Shown here one piece after another: positions 15,100-25,400 of a stretch of DNA of 64,000 nucleotides (position 1 is the stretch's first letter; each line of letters begins with the position of its first letter). Below the pieces are notes generated by a model that worked only from the letters and a program-made list of their open reading frames with translations, was not told the origin of the DNA and did no database searches. The position numbers and the translations under genes were made by a program. Source of the DNA: Mucilaginibacter pineti (GTDB lineage: Bacteria > Bacteroidota > Bacteroidia > Sphingobacteriales > Sphingobacteriaceae); assembly GCF_900101875.1 (NCBI RefSeq), contig NZ_FNAI01000005.1:1-64000 (forward strand), given 5' to 3'.

Positions 15100-16875
15100 C
15101 TACGCAAACAGATCATTCGCCTTATGCTGACTAATGATCGCTTCCCGGTATTTACTTAACAGGGCCGATTTGGATATAAAACCAATAAACAGGTTATCTT
15201 TTGTAACCGGCAGTTGCCACACATCAATAGCATCAAAGGTTTCCATTACGCTGCTGGCGGGCTGATCATAATCAATAATGGTAGGTGGCACTATCATTAT
15301 ATCGGCAATGGTACTTTCAGCAATTTCCTGGTTAAATAGTCGCCTGCGGATGTCATCTATCAATACTACACCTTCTAACCGGCCATCTTCCTTAAGTACC
15401 GGGAAAATATTGGCATCGGTTTTAGCCAGGATCTTATAAAAATCGTTGATTGTTGTTTGCTTATCAACGGCGGTATAATTCCTGTTGATGATGCTATCGA
15501 GCGTTATGGCGTTCAGCATCCCGTAATCCTGTCCGGGATGGATATCGTTATGATGAACTAAATGCTGCCAGTAAATATTATGCGGCGATGATAGCCTGGA
15601 AATTATGTATGATATAGACGCTACTATCATAAGCGGAATGAACAATACATACCCGCCCGTAATTTCGGCTATCAAAAATATGGCGGTAAGCGGCGCGTGC
15701 ATTACCCCGGCTAAGGCCCCGGCCATGCCTACGGCTATAAAGTTACTGGTATTTAAATGCACAAGTCCGGTTAGGTTTACGCCGTATGCCACCAACAGGC
15801 CCAAAAAGGCCCCGGTAAACATGGTTGGCGCAAACGAGCCGCCATTACCGCCCGAGCCCAGTGTAATACCCGCGGCTATTATCTTCATTAATACCAACGC
15901 ACCTATAAACAACAGCATAAGCAAGGGTTGCGATAGCCAGTCGGCAAATAAGGTTTCCTGTTTAAGGGCATCAATGTTGCCGTTTAAAATTTCCTGTAGG
16001 TAATGGTAGCCCTCACCAAAAAGCGCCGGGAAAAGCATGATAATGATCCCCAAGATCAAGCCGCCAGAAAGCGCGCGCACGTAGCGGTTTTGCTTTTTAA
16101 AGATGCCGGCTTCCAGTCTGCCGCCTACCTTTGTAATATAAATAGCAGTATAACCGCTTAATAATCCAAGCAGAATATAAAAGGGGATGGCGCTTACTAC
16201 CCAGCCTTCGGTAACCAAATGAAACAGTTGCCCCGAGTATAATAATTTTGACACCACCACACCGGTTGCAGATGCTATGAGCAATGGAATAAAGGTAGGG
16301 ATGGTTACCTCGCCGATCAGTATCTCCAACGAAAACAATACACCAGCAATAGGACTGTTAAATACCGCCGCTATACCCGCCGATGCTCCCGCTGCCAGCA
16401 ATACTGTTTTTTCATAAGGCGTAAGCTTAAAAAACTTGCCCACGTTTGATCCTATTGCCGCGCCTGTTGCCACGATGGGTGCTTCCAACCCTGCCGAACC
16501 ACCAAAACCCACCGTTAATGAACTTGTAAAAATATGCGAGTAGATATTGTTTAACCTAATGTTCGACCGGTTTTTTTTTATATTGATGAGTATATTACCT
16601 ATCCCTTTTTGAATTTTATCGCGATTAATTAAATGCTGATAAGCTACCGCCAGAAATATCCCAAGCGCCGGTAAAAAAACGTAAGCTATGTGATAATAAA
16701 GGTGAGATGAAATCCGTCGACTCACATCTTCCATAAAATGAACCAGAAACTTTAGGGCAATGGCTGCCAGGCCGCCAAAGAAACCCACGAAAACGCTACA
16801 GTAGATCAAGAAGTTGCGCTGGCTGTTTCGCCGGAAGCGCCAACGGTTTATTTTATGGAAGATAGATTTTAACAT
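15100..16875 (-). CDS. ClC-family chloride channel/transporter with CBS pair
   Basis: 591 residues from the Met at 16875. The frame can start at 16932, but that would nearly touch the divergent purM start and adds a non-conserved segment. Ten or more membrane helices are followed by two CBS domains (about residues 440-590). Selectivity-filter motifs are GGSAGLEAP, with the gating Glu near residue 131, and GSGGNGGSFAPT. The cytoplasmic proton-glutamate position of exchangers appears to be Ile (VLFSLEIL aligned to the LFIIEEM of E. coli ClC). That hints at channel-like or altered coupling (inference). The CBS pair suggests nucleotide control. Confidence 0.93.
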   Translation of the reverse strand: MLKSIFHKINRWRFRRNSQRNFLIYCSVFVGFFGGLAAIALKFLVHFMEDVSRRISSHLYYHIAYVFLPALGIFLAVAYQHLINRDKIQKGIGNILINIKKNRSNIRLNNIYSHIFTSSLTVGFGGSAGLEAPIVATGAAIGSNVGKFFKLTPYEKTVLLAAGASAGIAAVFNSPIAGVLFSLEILIGEVTIPTFIPLLIASATGVVVSKLLYSGQLFHLVTEGWVVSAIPFYILLGLLSGYTAIYITKVGGRLEAGIFKKQNRYVRALSGGLILGIIIMLFPALFGEGYHYLQEILNGNIDALKQETLFADWLSQPLLMLLFIGALVLMKIIAAGITLGSGGNGGSFAPTMFTGAFLGLLVAYGVNLTGLVHLNTSNFIAVGMAGALAGVMHAPLTAIFLIAEITGGYVLFIPLMIVASISYIISRLSSPHNIYWQHLVHHNDIHPGQDYGMLNAITLDSIINRNYTAVDKQTTINDFYKILAKTDANIFPVLKEDGRLEGVVLIDDIRRRLFNQEIAESTIADIMIVPPTIIDYDQPASSVMETFDAIDVWQLPVTKDNLFIGFISKSALLSKYREAIISQHKANDLFA

Positions 16876-16932
16876 ATTTGATGCGAACAATACCAATGTA
16901 GGATTTTTTAATGCTAAAAAACTATTAAGCAT

Positions 16933-16940
16933 TATATTTG
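16933..16940 (+). promoter_or_regulatory. Candidate -7 box (TATATTTG) abutting the purM start
   Basis: TATATTTG is a full TAnnTTTG match. It ends 3 bases before the purM ATG, which would place transcription start at or beside the initiation codon (a leaderless mRNA). No convincing -33 TTG is present. Confidence 0.4.
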
Positions 16941-16943
16941 CCC

Positions 16944-18125
16944 ATGATTTCTTCGCAAAGATATGATCAAAGGGGTGTATCTGCCTCTAAGGATGATGTA
17001 CATAATGCTATTAAAAACATCGATAAAGGCATTTTCCCTAAAGCTTTTTGTAAAATAGTACCCGATATATTAACCAACGACGATGCCTATTGTAATATTA
17101 TGCACGCAGATGGAGCTGGTACAAAATCGTCATTGGCATATACTTACTGGAAAGAAACAGGCGACATATCTGTATGGCGCGGAATAGCACAAGATGCTAT
17201 TATCATGAATCTTGATGACCTGCTTTGCGTTGGCGCTACAGATAATATCCTGTTGTCATCAACCATCGGGCGGAATAAAAACCTTATACCCGGCGAAGTT
17301 ATTGCTGCCATCATCAACGGCACCGAAGAAATTTTAAGTGAGCTGCGCGATGCCGGCATAGGCATTTACTCAACAGGCGGCGAAACTGCCGATGTTGGCG
17401 ACCTTGTGCGCACCATTATAGTAGATAGTACCGTTACCTGCCGAATGAAGCGCGACGATGTGATCAGCAACCACCGTATTACTCCCGGCGACGTTATAGT
17501 AGGCCTTGCCTCATACGGCCAGGCAACATATGAGAAAGAATATAATGGCGGCATGGGCTCAAACGGACTTACATCTGCACGCCACGATGTATTTAACAAA
17601 ACTATTGCCAATAAATACCCTGAAAGCTACGATGCGGCCATCCCGTATGAACTAATCTTTAGCGGCAGTAAGAACCTCACCGATCTTGTTGATATCGGAA
17701 ACGGCAAAACCATAACTGCCGGTAAATTGGTATTAAGTGCCACCCGCACCTACGCACCTATCATTAAAAAAATGCTTGATGGTTACCGCAGCCAGATCAA
17801 TGGCATGGTACATTGCAGCGGAGGTGCGCAAACCAAAGTGCTGCATTTTATTGATGGATTGCATATTATAAAAGATAACCTGTTCCCGGTTCCGCCGCTA
17901 TTTAAGCTGATACAGGAAGAATCAAAAACCAGCTGGCAGGAAATGTACAAGGTATTTAACATGGGTCACCGTATGGAGCTTTATGTACCTGCCGAAATTG
18001 CTGACGACCTTATCAAGATCTCGCAAAGTTTTGGCGTGGAAGCGCAGATCATTGGCCGGGTTGAAGCTGCTGACATTAAGCAGGTGACTGTAACATCAGA
18101 ATTTGGGGAGTTTGTGTATAATTAA
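16944..18125 (+). CDS. purM: Phosphoribosylformylglycinamidine cyclo-ligase (AIR synthase), Bacteroidota type
   Basis: 393 residues from the ATG at 16944; the in-frame TTG at 16938 is part of a promoter-like box. It converts FGAM to AIR with ATP, step 5 of purine synthesis. PurM features are YDQRGVSASKDDVH, the HADGAGTKSSL ATP loop, DLLCVGATDN, STGGETADVGD, and the C-terminal HRMELYVP segment. It is longer than the ~345-residue enterobacterial enzyme, as in other Bacteroidota. It is divergent from the ClC gene and followed by a bidirectional terminator. Confidence 0.93.
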   Translation: MISSQRYDQRGVSASKDDVHNAIKNIDKGIFPKAFCKIVPDILTNDDAYCNIMHADGAGTKSSLAYTYWKETGDISVWRGIAQDAIIMNLDDLLCVGATDNILLSSTIGRNKNLIPGEVIAAIINGTEEILSELRDAGIGIYSTGGETADVGDLVRTIIVDSTVTCRMKRDDVISNHRITPGDVIVGLASYGQATYEKEYNGGMGSNGLTSARHDVFNKTIANKYPESYDAAIPYELIFSGSKNLTDLVDIGNGKTITAGKLVLSATRTYAPIIKKMLDGYRSQINGMVHCSGGAQTKVLHFIDGLHIIKDNLFPVPPLFKLIQEESKTSWQEMYKVFNMGHRMELYVPAEIADDLIKISQSFGVEAQIIGRVEAADIKQVTVTSEFGEFVYN

Positions 18126-18146
18126 TTATCTTACGATCTTCGCATA

Positions 18147-18190
18147 AAACAAAAAAGCTCCCCGGTAAATACCGGGGAGCTTTTTTGTTT
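18147..18190. terminator. Bidirectional terminator between purM and a lipoprotein gene
   Basis: Perfect 20-base arms (18147-18166 and 18171-18190), core AGCTCCCCGGT, four-base loop AAAT, with an A-run on the left and a T-run on the right. It serves convergent genes on both strands. Confidence 0.95.
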
Positions 18191-18204
18191 ATTTTATATG
18201 ATGA

Positions 18205-19368
18205 TTATACTCCAACAAAGGTAGTACCGTCATATTTTAGCGTGTGTGTTAAGTTAACAGTTGCAGAGCCATTGTATACAGAAATGGTAACTACAAATTT
18301 CTGGTCAACAACTGCAGCAGGGTACTTTGCTTTAAGTATAACGGCTATACCAGCATTGATCTGAGCATCTGTCCATGCGGAGGTAGAGCCAGACTGCTGA
18401 CTAAAGTTACCGTGTGCCTTTAGGTTAGCAATAGCATCTGCACTTGCAACACCATCGATATTTGATATCGTGGTGTAATCAGCCGTTACAAGTGTATAAC
18501 TAACCGTATTATCTGCAACCCAAACCCCATTACCCTTAATAAAGGATAAAGACTGCGGTAATGAAGTGGTTGTCCAGTTAGTACCATCAAAAGTTAATGC
18601 CTTTACGCGCTGAAATGTACCCCCACCAAAATATTTATAGCTTACATATTTAACATCACCAGCTTTTGCTGTAACAGAAACAGCAGGATCCGCCTTTAAA
18701 AATGTATTGAAATAGGCCGGAAGCAAAGCAGCATCACCAGAACTGAAATTGTTATTAGTGCCACCCTTACCTACCGAAGCATACTGTGCGGGAGAGATGG
18801 TGTATATTTTTTGCCATGCACCGTTCTGGAACAAAAATGATTGCGTTACGGTTGCTGTAGCACCACTTTCGTAATAAATAAAAGTTAACACTGCCAGCTG
18901 GTTAGCAGCCGCATTTGGATATTTGACAACTAACCATTTTAAAATTTGAGAGGCGCTGAAATCAATAAACGTGTTGCCTGGCAACAGTAAGTAATCATCC
19001 GGATTAACAAGCGTATAAGCCACATTGTTAAAAACTGAATCAGCCGGTTTTACCGTGATGGGCTGCGTTGCATACGTTACTGTAACGTTTGACTTATCGG
19101 CATAATTAGGATACTTTTTGGCAAGTATAGTCGGGATACTTGCTGCTGCATCATCTTTGGTATTAAAGCTTTTTGATTTGTAAGCATAATTACCAGTATC
19201 AAGCGATGTATAATCGGCGGCAGCTAAAGTAAGCACAAAAGTTTGCGGTGTACCGTTTGGCGTAGGTACCGGACCAATAGCCTCATATGTTTTATTCATT
19301 GGGTGGCAGGCGCTAATCGCAGTTGCTATTGCTGCAATCCCAAGAATGTTCATTAATATTTTTTTCAT
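18205..19368 (-). CDS. Lipoprotein with three internal repeats, partner of a TonB receptor
   Basis: 387 residues. The lipobox ends at Cys21 (TAISAC). Three related modules of roughly 110-125 residues can be seen, each pairing a LTLAAADY/YTLVNPDDY/YTLVTADY strand with a later I-x-x-I-L-x-x-KYP helix (ILAKKYP, LKWLVVKYP, ILKAKYP) and a VTxxY strand. No named family is recognised. It starts 21 bases after the TonB-dependent receptor upstream, so the two form an operon. A surface-exposed accessory or ligand-binding lipoprotein is the likely role, by analogy with SusC/SusD pairs. Confidence 0.88.
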   Translation of the reverse strand: MKKILMNILGIAAIATAISACHPMNKTYEAIGPVPTPNGTPQTFVLTLAAADYTSLDTGNYAYKSKSFNTKDDAAASIPTILAKKYPNYADKSNVTVTYATQPITVKPADSVFNNVAYTLVNPDDYLLLPGNTFIDFSASQILKWLVVKYPNAAANQLAVLTFIYYESGATATVTQSFLFQNGAWQKIYTISPAQYASVGKGGTNNNFSSGDAALLPAYFNTFLKADPAVSVTAKAGDVKYVSYKYFGGGTFQRVKALTFDGTNWTTTSLPQSLSFIKGNGVWVADNTVSYTLVTADYTTISNIDGVASADAIANLKAHGNFSQQSGSTSAWTDAQINAGIAVILKAKYPAAVVDQKFVVTISVYNGSATVNLTHTLKYDGTTFVGV

Positions 19369-19389
19369 ATAATATCTTTTTAAAGATGA

Positions 19390-22041
19390 TTAAAAGTTGA
19401 TTTTAAATGTGGTTGTATATGTTCTTGGAGAGCCGTACCATACGCCCAGGTTATTTGTACGTGCTACAAAATTATAACCCGCAGCTGTTGTCGGTAAGCT
19501 TGTTTCAAATCCATCCGCAACATACTCGGTATTTAACAAGTTATATACGTTACCAATAAACGCGGCATCAAGCCCGGCAAATTTAAAGCGATAAACAATA
19601 TTTAAGTCAACTGTAGAAAAGTTAGGTAGTTGATAGTTAGTGAAATCTCCAGCTTTTGTTTGTTGTGTTGTAGTAATCTTTGTTGGATCGTATGATGCAT
19701 AGTAACGAGCGTAGTAGTTATAGTTAGCACCAATTTTAATCTGTGGAAGTACTTGTACATCTAAACCTAAAGCGGCTGTAGTTTGTGCCGTTGTGTTTGC
19801 AGTACCAAACTCACCAATTTTTAAGCCTTTTAGCAACAATGCATCCTGAGTGGTTGTTTTTCCGCTGGTGCTTGTAACTTGTGCAGGGCCGGTATTGCTG
19901 GTATAATGAAAATCACCTACAGATAAGCTACCGCTAAGGGTAACATCTTTTATAGGACGTAATTTGGCATCAACCTCAACACCCTGGTGCAATTCATTTA
20001 TACCGGAGATATTAATGGCGTCAAAGGTACCATCATCATTAGGGGTGGTAGATGAAGTTACTTTTGCCCTGTCTTTATATGATGATCTGTAAAGGTTCAC
20101 ATTAGCGCTGAACATTGAGCTTCTGAAACCGTAACCCAATTCATAGCTCAGTAATTTTTCTGGTTTTGCATTAGGGTTTAGGTCATTTTTCTTATTCAGG
20201 AAAACGCTACCCACAAGTGGTGCTCTTTGTATGTAACCAATATTGGCAAAAATATTGCTATGGCTATCTATGTTATAGTTAGCACCGCCTTTTGCCTGGT
20301 AACCTAAAAAGCTAACCCATTTGCTTGTTTGATTAGGATCGCTATTTAAATAGTTAAAATAATCAACCCTTCTGTTGCTGGTGTTATTTCCGGCAACACT
20401 TAAAAATGCCGATAGGTCGTCTTTAACATATTCACCTTGTAAATAAACACCTTCCGATGCAATTTCATACCTGTAATCGTTGTTAAACCTACCACCGTTA
20501 CCAATATGGGCGTTAGGATTGTTTATATTACCTGATGGACCAGTAGCGGTATTAATGCGTGTATCAATAATATATGAACCACCAAGCAGGTCCTGAATCT
20601 GGTTGTAGTGTTCGCCTTCGTAATACCGGCCATCTACACCTGCTAACAGATCGATATCGCCAAGTTTCTTTTTATAGCTGCTTAATATACCGTATTGTTT
20701 ATGATCGTTAACACTATTCAAAAGGTATCTGCTGGCAGTACCATCGGCATTTGCCAGGTTGGCTTTCGTAATAGCATCAAAATCAATGGGCGAATAGATA
20801 TCACCTGTTCTTGGTACACCTTGTGAATTTCCGGGAGTTAAGTTAACATTTGTGCCAGAAAGGTAACGGGCCGCACCTGTACCATATGAAGCATATACCT
20901 GTGTAGACAGTGATGATGTTTCATTGATTTGCCAGTTATGATTTATTGAAGCTAATGGCTTATTGTAATAATTTTGCTCAGCACTATATAATTCGCCGTT
21001 AAGGTATCCATAATCAGAGTTATACCTGATACCCAGCGGGCTTGTTCTGTAAGTATTAATGGTATTAAAAGTATAGCGCTGACCGTGATTTTGTGATGCG
21101 CCCATAAAGTTGAACGACAACGTTTGTGACGGGCTTAATACTTTTGATATATTGGCAAAATAGCTATAACCGGTGTAATATAAACCCGGAGTGTAACCAT
21201 CGCCAGTACTTCTTGACAACAAGAAAGATGATGCCCAGCCTTTGCTGGTTAAACCTGTTGCATAAGATAACACTGTTTTGAAGGAGTTGTAACTGCCTAT
21301 TGACTGCGATACCGTTCCACCCTCTTCTAATTCGGTGCTTCTTGTAGTGATATTGATGGTACCACCCAATGACGGAACCGCCACTTTTGATGCACCTAAA
21401 CCACGTTGTACCTGCATAGATGCAGTTACATCTGCAAGACCAGCCCAATCGTTCCAGTAAATTTTACCGGCTTCCACATCATTAACGGGGATACCATTAA
21501 TCAAAAGGGCCACATTGTTACTGCTAAAACCACGGATACTAACACGCGAATCACCGTAACCACCGCCGCCTTTTGAGGTCATTACACCAGGGGCCGCTTT
21601 CAATAGCTCTGGAAACTCTGCGCCAGCGCCTTTTTCTTCGATGTAAACCTTGCCAACTGATGTAGCGGCGATAGGTGTACGTCTGTCAATTGCTAACGAT
21701 GAGTTAGCCGTTATTACCACTTCTTTTACCGAAGCCGATGTTGGGTCTAATGTAATAGTTCCAAGATTTGATTCAGAAACTACCTGTTCTTTTGATACAT
21801 AACCGATGTATGAAAATAACAGGGTTGTAGTTCCATCTGCCGGAACTTTAATTTTAAAACTGCCATCCAATGATACGGCGGCGGCTTTGGTTGTACCTTT
21901 AATGGTAACGGTTGCGCCAATAAGTGGCTCTTTAGTTTGGGCATCTAAAAGCTTACCCGTAATTTGCTTTCCACTCTCTTGCGCATAAGTTATGCCAATG
22001 GTAAAAATTGAAAATAATAAAAGAAGTAAAGTCTTCCTCAT
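19390..22041 (-). CDS. TonB-dependent receptor with carboxypeptidase-like N-domain
   Basis: 883 residues. A signal peptide (to ITYAQ) is followed by a carboxypeptidase-regulatory-like beta-sandwich (~24-105: GKLLDAQTKEPLIGATVTIKG), a plug domain (~115-230: LLKAAPGVMTSKGGGGYGDS, SIRGF), and a 22-strand barrel ending in a terminal Phe (TFKINF). It imports a ligand across the outer membrane using TonB. The ligand is unknown. It is co-transcribed with the triple-repeat lipoprotein, and a canonical promoter lies 39-66 bases upstream. Confidence 0.93.
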   Translation of the reverse strand: MRKTLLLLLFSIFTIGITYAQESGKQITGKLLDAQTKEPLIGATVTIKGTTKAAAVSLDGSFKIKVPADGTTTLLFSYIGYVSKEQVVSESNLGTITLDPTSASVKEVVITANSSLAIDRRTPIAATSVGKVYIEEKGAGAEFPELLKAAPGVMTSKGGGGYGDSRVSIRGFSSNNVALLINGIPVNDVEAGKIYWNDWAGLADVTASMQVQRGLGASKVAVPSLGGTINITTRSTELEEGGTVSQSIGSYNSFKTVLSYATGLTSKGWASSFLLSRSTGDGYTPGLYYTGYSYFANISKVLSPSQTLSFNFMGASQNHGQRYTFNTINTYRTSPLGIRYNSDYGYLNGELYSAEQNYYNKPLASINHNWQINETSSLSTQVYASYGTGAARYLSGTNVNLTPGNSQGVPRTGDIYSPIDFDAITKANLANADGTASRYLLNSVNDHKQYGILSSYKKKLGDIDLLAGVDGRYYEGEHYNQIQDLLGGSYIIDTRINTATGPSGNINNPNAHIGNGGRFNNDYRYEIASEGVYLQGEYVKDDLSAFLSVAGNNTSNRRVDYFNYLNSDPNQTSKWVSFLGYQAKGGANYNIDSHSNIFANIGYIQRAPLVGSVFLNKKNDLNPNAKPEKLLSYELGYGFRSSMFSANVNLYRSSYKDRAKVTSSTTPNDDGTFDAINISGINELHQGVEVDAKLRPIKDVTLSGSLSVGDFHYTSNTGPAQVTSTSGKTTTQDALLLKGLKIGEFGTANTTAQTTAALGLDVQVLPQIKIGANYNYYARYYASYDPTKITTTQQTKAGDFTNYQLPNFSTVDLNIVYRFKFAGLDAAFIGNVYNLLNTEYVADGFETSLPTTAAGYNFVARTNNLGVWYGSPRTYTTTFKINF

Positions 22042-22079
22042 GTGGTGATTTTTTAATTATACGTTTAATTAATTGGCAG

Positions 22080-22107
22080 CAAAGATAAATATTAGCCTGA
22101 GTGACAA
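22080..22107 (-). promoter_or_regulatory. Canonical Bacteroidota promoter of the 883-residue receptor
   Basis: On the minus strand, TTG (22105-22107), a 17-base spacer and TATCTTTG (22080-22087). This fits the -33/-7 consensus and gives a leader of about 35 bases. The spacer contains CAGGCTAAT, also found in the next receptor's promoter. Confidence 0.75.
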
Positions 22108-22383
22108 TGTTAAATCAATATTAACAATTGGCAGTTTTAAACATTAGTAACGAAAAATTTACATTGAAATGTAAAACAAAACCATATCAATATAATTTTC
22201 GTTTTTTTAGTGCGGGTTCGTTATCATTTCAACAAAATTCCATCTTTTTTATGTTAAGCCCTTCTCCGATATAAAATTACGTTTCACGATAATTTCACCC
22301 ACACCGGTGCATCCACAAAGTACTGCTAATTAAATATTTACACATCGATTTTAATCTTTATAACAGACCGAAATTGGTAAAAC

Positions 22384-22417
22384 AAAAAAGGCCCAGTCAT
22401 AAATGACCAGGCCTTTT
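22384..22417 (-). terminator. Terminator of the 1121-residue receptor gene
   Basis: A hairpin AAAAAGGCC-TG-GTCAT / ATGAC-TG-GGCCTTTTTT. The two central non-complementary positions become G-U pairs only in minus-strand RNA, so it is oriented for the receptor gene. Confidence 0.9.
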
Positions 22418-22435
22418 TATTATTAAATTTTAAGC

Positions 22436-25400
22436 TTAGTTAAAGATATATCTTAAACCAAACTGTGCCTGCCAGCGTGAGCCGGGAGATACACCAGATG
22501 CTAAGTTTGCGCCATCACTGTAAGTTTTGGTAAGCGGAGCACCAAGGAAATATGGGAACGAGAATGTTGGCTTACCCAAGTCAGGATCGCCGGCTGTTTT
22601 AACCAAACCTTTGTATGATAAAAGCTGCGCCCTGTTCAATACCTGAACATTGCCCCAGTCTTTATTAAGCAGGTTGCCAACGTTAAGCACGTTAAACTCA
22701 AACTGTAAAGTGTTTTTGGTTTTTCCTTTACCTACAAATATATCCTGGGTAAAGTTAAAGTTAACCTGATTAAGGAACGGTAAAAGCAAGCCATTACGTT
22801 TCGCATATTCGCCGCGGTGTTTTTTCAAATAAGGGTCCTGGTTAATGTAATCATTTAACTGCGCCCAGATCTGATCTGGTGTACGCGGATCAGTGGTATT
22901 ATCCTTTACTAAAACAATGTCTTTTTGGGTTTTAGGAATATAAATAAGATCGTTATTGGTAACGCCATCATTATTTAAATCGCCACTGTAGGTATAAGAT
23001 GCAACGCTGGTACCAAGATTTGATACAACGCCCGAGTTGATACCCTCATAAGTTAAACCAACCGATGTGGCAAAGTTTTTTCCATAAGCTTTACGGTATG
23101 ATACTGATGCTATAACACGATTAGGGGCATAATAATTTGAGTAAGATGTCACATCTGAGTTTGGATCGCCAGAAACCGGGCGACCGCTCCAGATAGATTG
23201 AGCTACTGAACCACCATCGTTAACAGTACGTGAATCACTATGGGTATAGGCCGCTGTGAAATTTAATTCCTTTACAGTTTTCTGGATCTGAGCAGTAATG
23301 TTGTAAGTGTATCCCTTGTTGGTGTTACGCATTAATTCGGCATCCGTAATGTTAGGATTAGCGGTTGTATTTAAACCAACGTGCGTAACCGGATCTGAAA
23401 TTACAGGGAATAAGGTTTTGTTTGAATAAACTATCCTGTTATCCGGGCCAACCAGTGCGGTACCTGTTGCTGATAAAGCTACGTTTTGCTGATAAACAGC
23501 GTTGATATCTTTCGAGTACATGAACTCTAAAGTACCTATCATACCCCAAGGAAGCTTTTGATCAACAGCAACGTTACCCCTTAAATTTTTAGGATTTCTG
23601 AAGTTGTTATCAACTACTGCTAAGTTGTAATGCGCTTTGTCATTTTCAGTTGCCTGGCCTGGTGCAGGGCGATTAGCATTAGCATTGGGATTAAATACAA
23701 AATGTGGGTCGCTTTGCGGCGCATTTGCAGATGTACCAACTGTTGTAAGCGAGTACGAACCAAATAACACGCCATTATTACTTGCCTGGTTAGATATCCA
23801 AACATAAGGAGTTGGACCGGTGAATAAACCAACACCGCCACGCAGTTGGGTTGATGCATCGCCATAAACATCCCAGTTAAAACCAACACGCGGAGATAAC
23901 TCTATTCTGCTTTTAGGGAATTTTGAAACATCAAGCTTAACACCATTTCTGAATACCAATGCAGATACATTTGGATTGGCTGATACGTTATTAAGGCTGT
24001 ACAAAGGTAAATCGGCACGGATACCGTAGGTTAGTTTAAAATTATCAGTTGCCTGCCATTTATCCTGTGCATAAACGCCAATTGTAGTAGCACTTACTTT
24101 TGCAAATGGGAATGAACCATCTGGCGATAACGAATACCTGTATTGGTAAGTATTTGCAGTTGCTGCACCTGTATTAGCTGAATTATAAAAATCGGCCAGG
24201 CTGGAGAATACATAAGCACCATTATACTGCGGTGCAAAACCGTTAGTAAAGTGGTTTAACTCGTTTGATGTTCCTAAGCTTATCTCATGTTTGCCTTTAT
24301 AAATTGTAAGGTTATCAGAAAGCTGGTAGGTATTTGTTTTAAGGATATTGAATGCGGTGAAAGGCTCATAACCAAATGCTGTAAGATCTGGTGAAGTGGC
24401 TGATCCGCTTTGTATGTCAACTAACGGAAAATCCCTGCCACCTAATGAGGTCCTGTAATCGCGCAATGCCTGGTAACCAGCAGTCAACTTATTGGCCATT
24501 GTATTGCTTATACGCGTATTTAACTCGGCAATAACAATGTTAAAGTTGTTATTGATGGTATAAAACGACGACTGGAAAGGCAATGTTGTAGCACCCGGCT
24601 GGCGGTTATTACTCGGCGCGCCGGAGTTGCTTGGAGCAATATCCTTATGGGATTTTAAATAGAAATATTTAACCGATAAAGTATTTTTATCGTTAATGTT
24701 CCAATCTAATTTAGTAGTAATTTTATCAGAATACGTTTTAAGGCTGAAGTTATCATAAGGCCCCGGATCGTAACCATATTTGGTTTTCAAAAAGTTCCTT
24801 AATGAATCAAGCTGATTTGCTGTTGCTGCAGATACCGAACCACCTGCCTTTTGACCAGGTTTTGCTGCCGTAAAGGTAGTAGCCGGATCGCTTATTCTCT
24901 CCTGTTCGCCAGATATAAAGAAGAATAATTTATTTTTAATTATCGGTCCGCCTATACTTAAGCCACGTTGGTTATAATCAATTGGGGTATTAATATTTGA
25001 AACACTGCCGGCATTTTTGCCGGTAAGGCCGGTTGTACGCTTGTAATAGTAAGCGGTTCCTTTAAATTCGTTTGTACCTGATTTTACAACGGTGTTAATA
25101 CCTGTACCTGCAAAACGGCCCTGGGTAACATCAAACGGAGATACGGCAACCTGAATTTGCTCAATAGCATCAAGCGAAATAGGCTGTGAATTTGCCTGAC
25201 CGCCCAACGTGCTTGCCAAACCAAATGAGTTGTTAAACAATGCACCATCCACAGTTAAGTTATTGTATGAATCGCTGCGGCCACCAAATGAACGACCATT
25301 TGCACTTGGCGCAAGCTTTGTGTAATCATAAATTGACCGGTTTAATGACGGCAAACGGTCAATTTGCGAACGGGTGATAATTTCCTGTGCACCTGTTCTT

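Larger units (their letters stand above)
22042..22435. other. Intergenic region between two TonB-receptor genes
   Basis: 394 bases, AT-rich. It contains the promoter of the downstream receptor (right next to its start) and the terminator of the upstream receptor gene at its far end. The middle ~270 bases show nothing else I can support. Confidence 0.7.
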
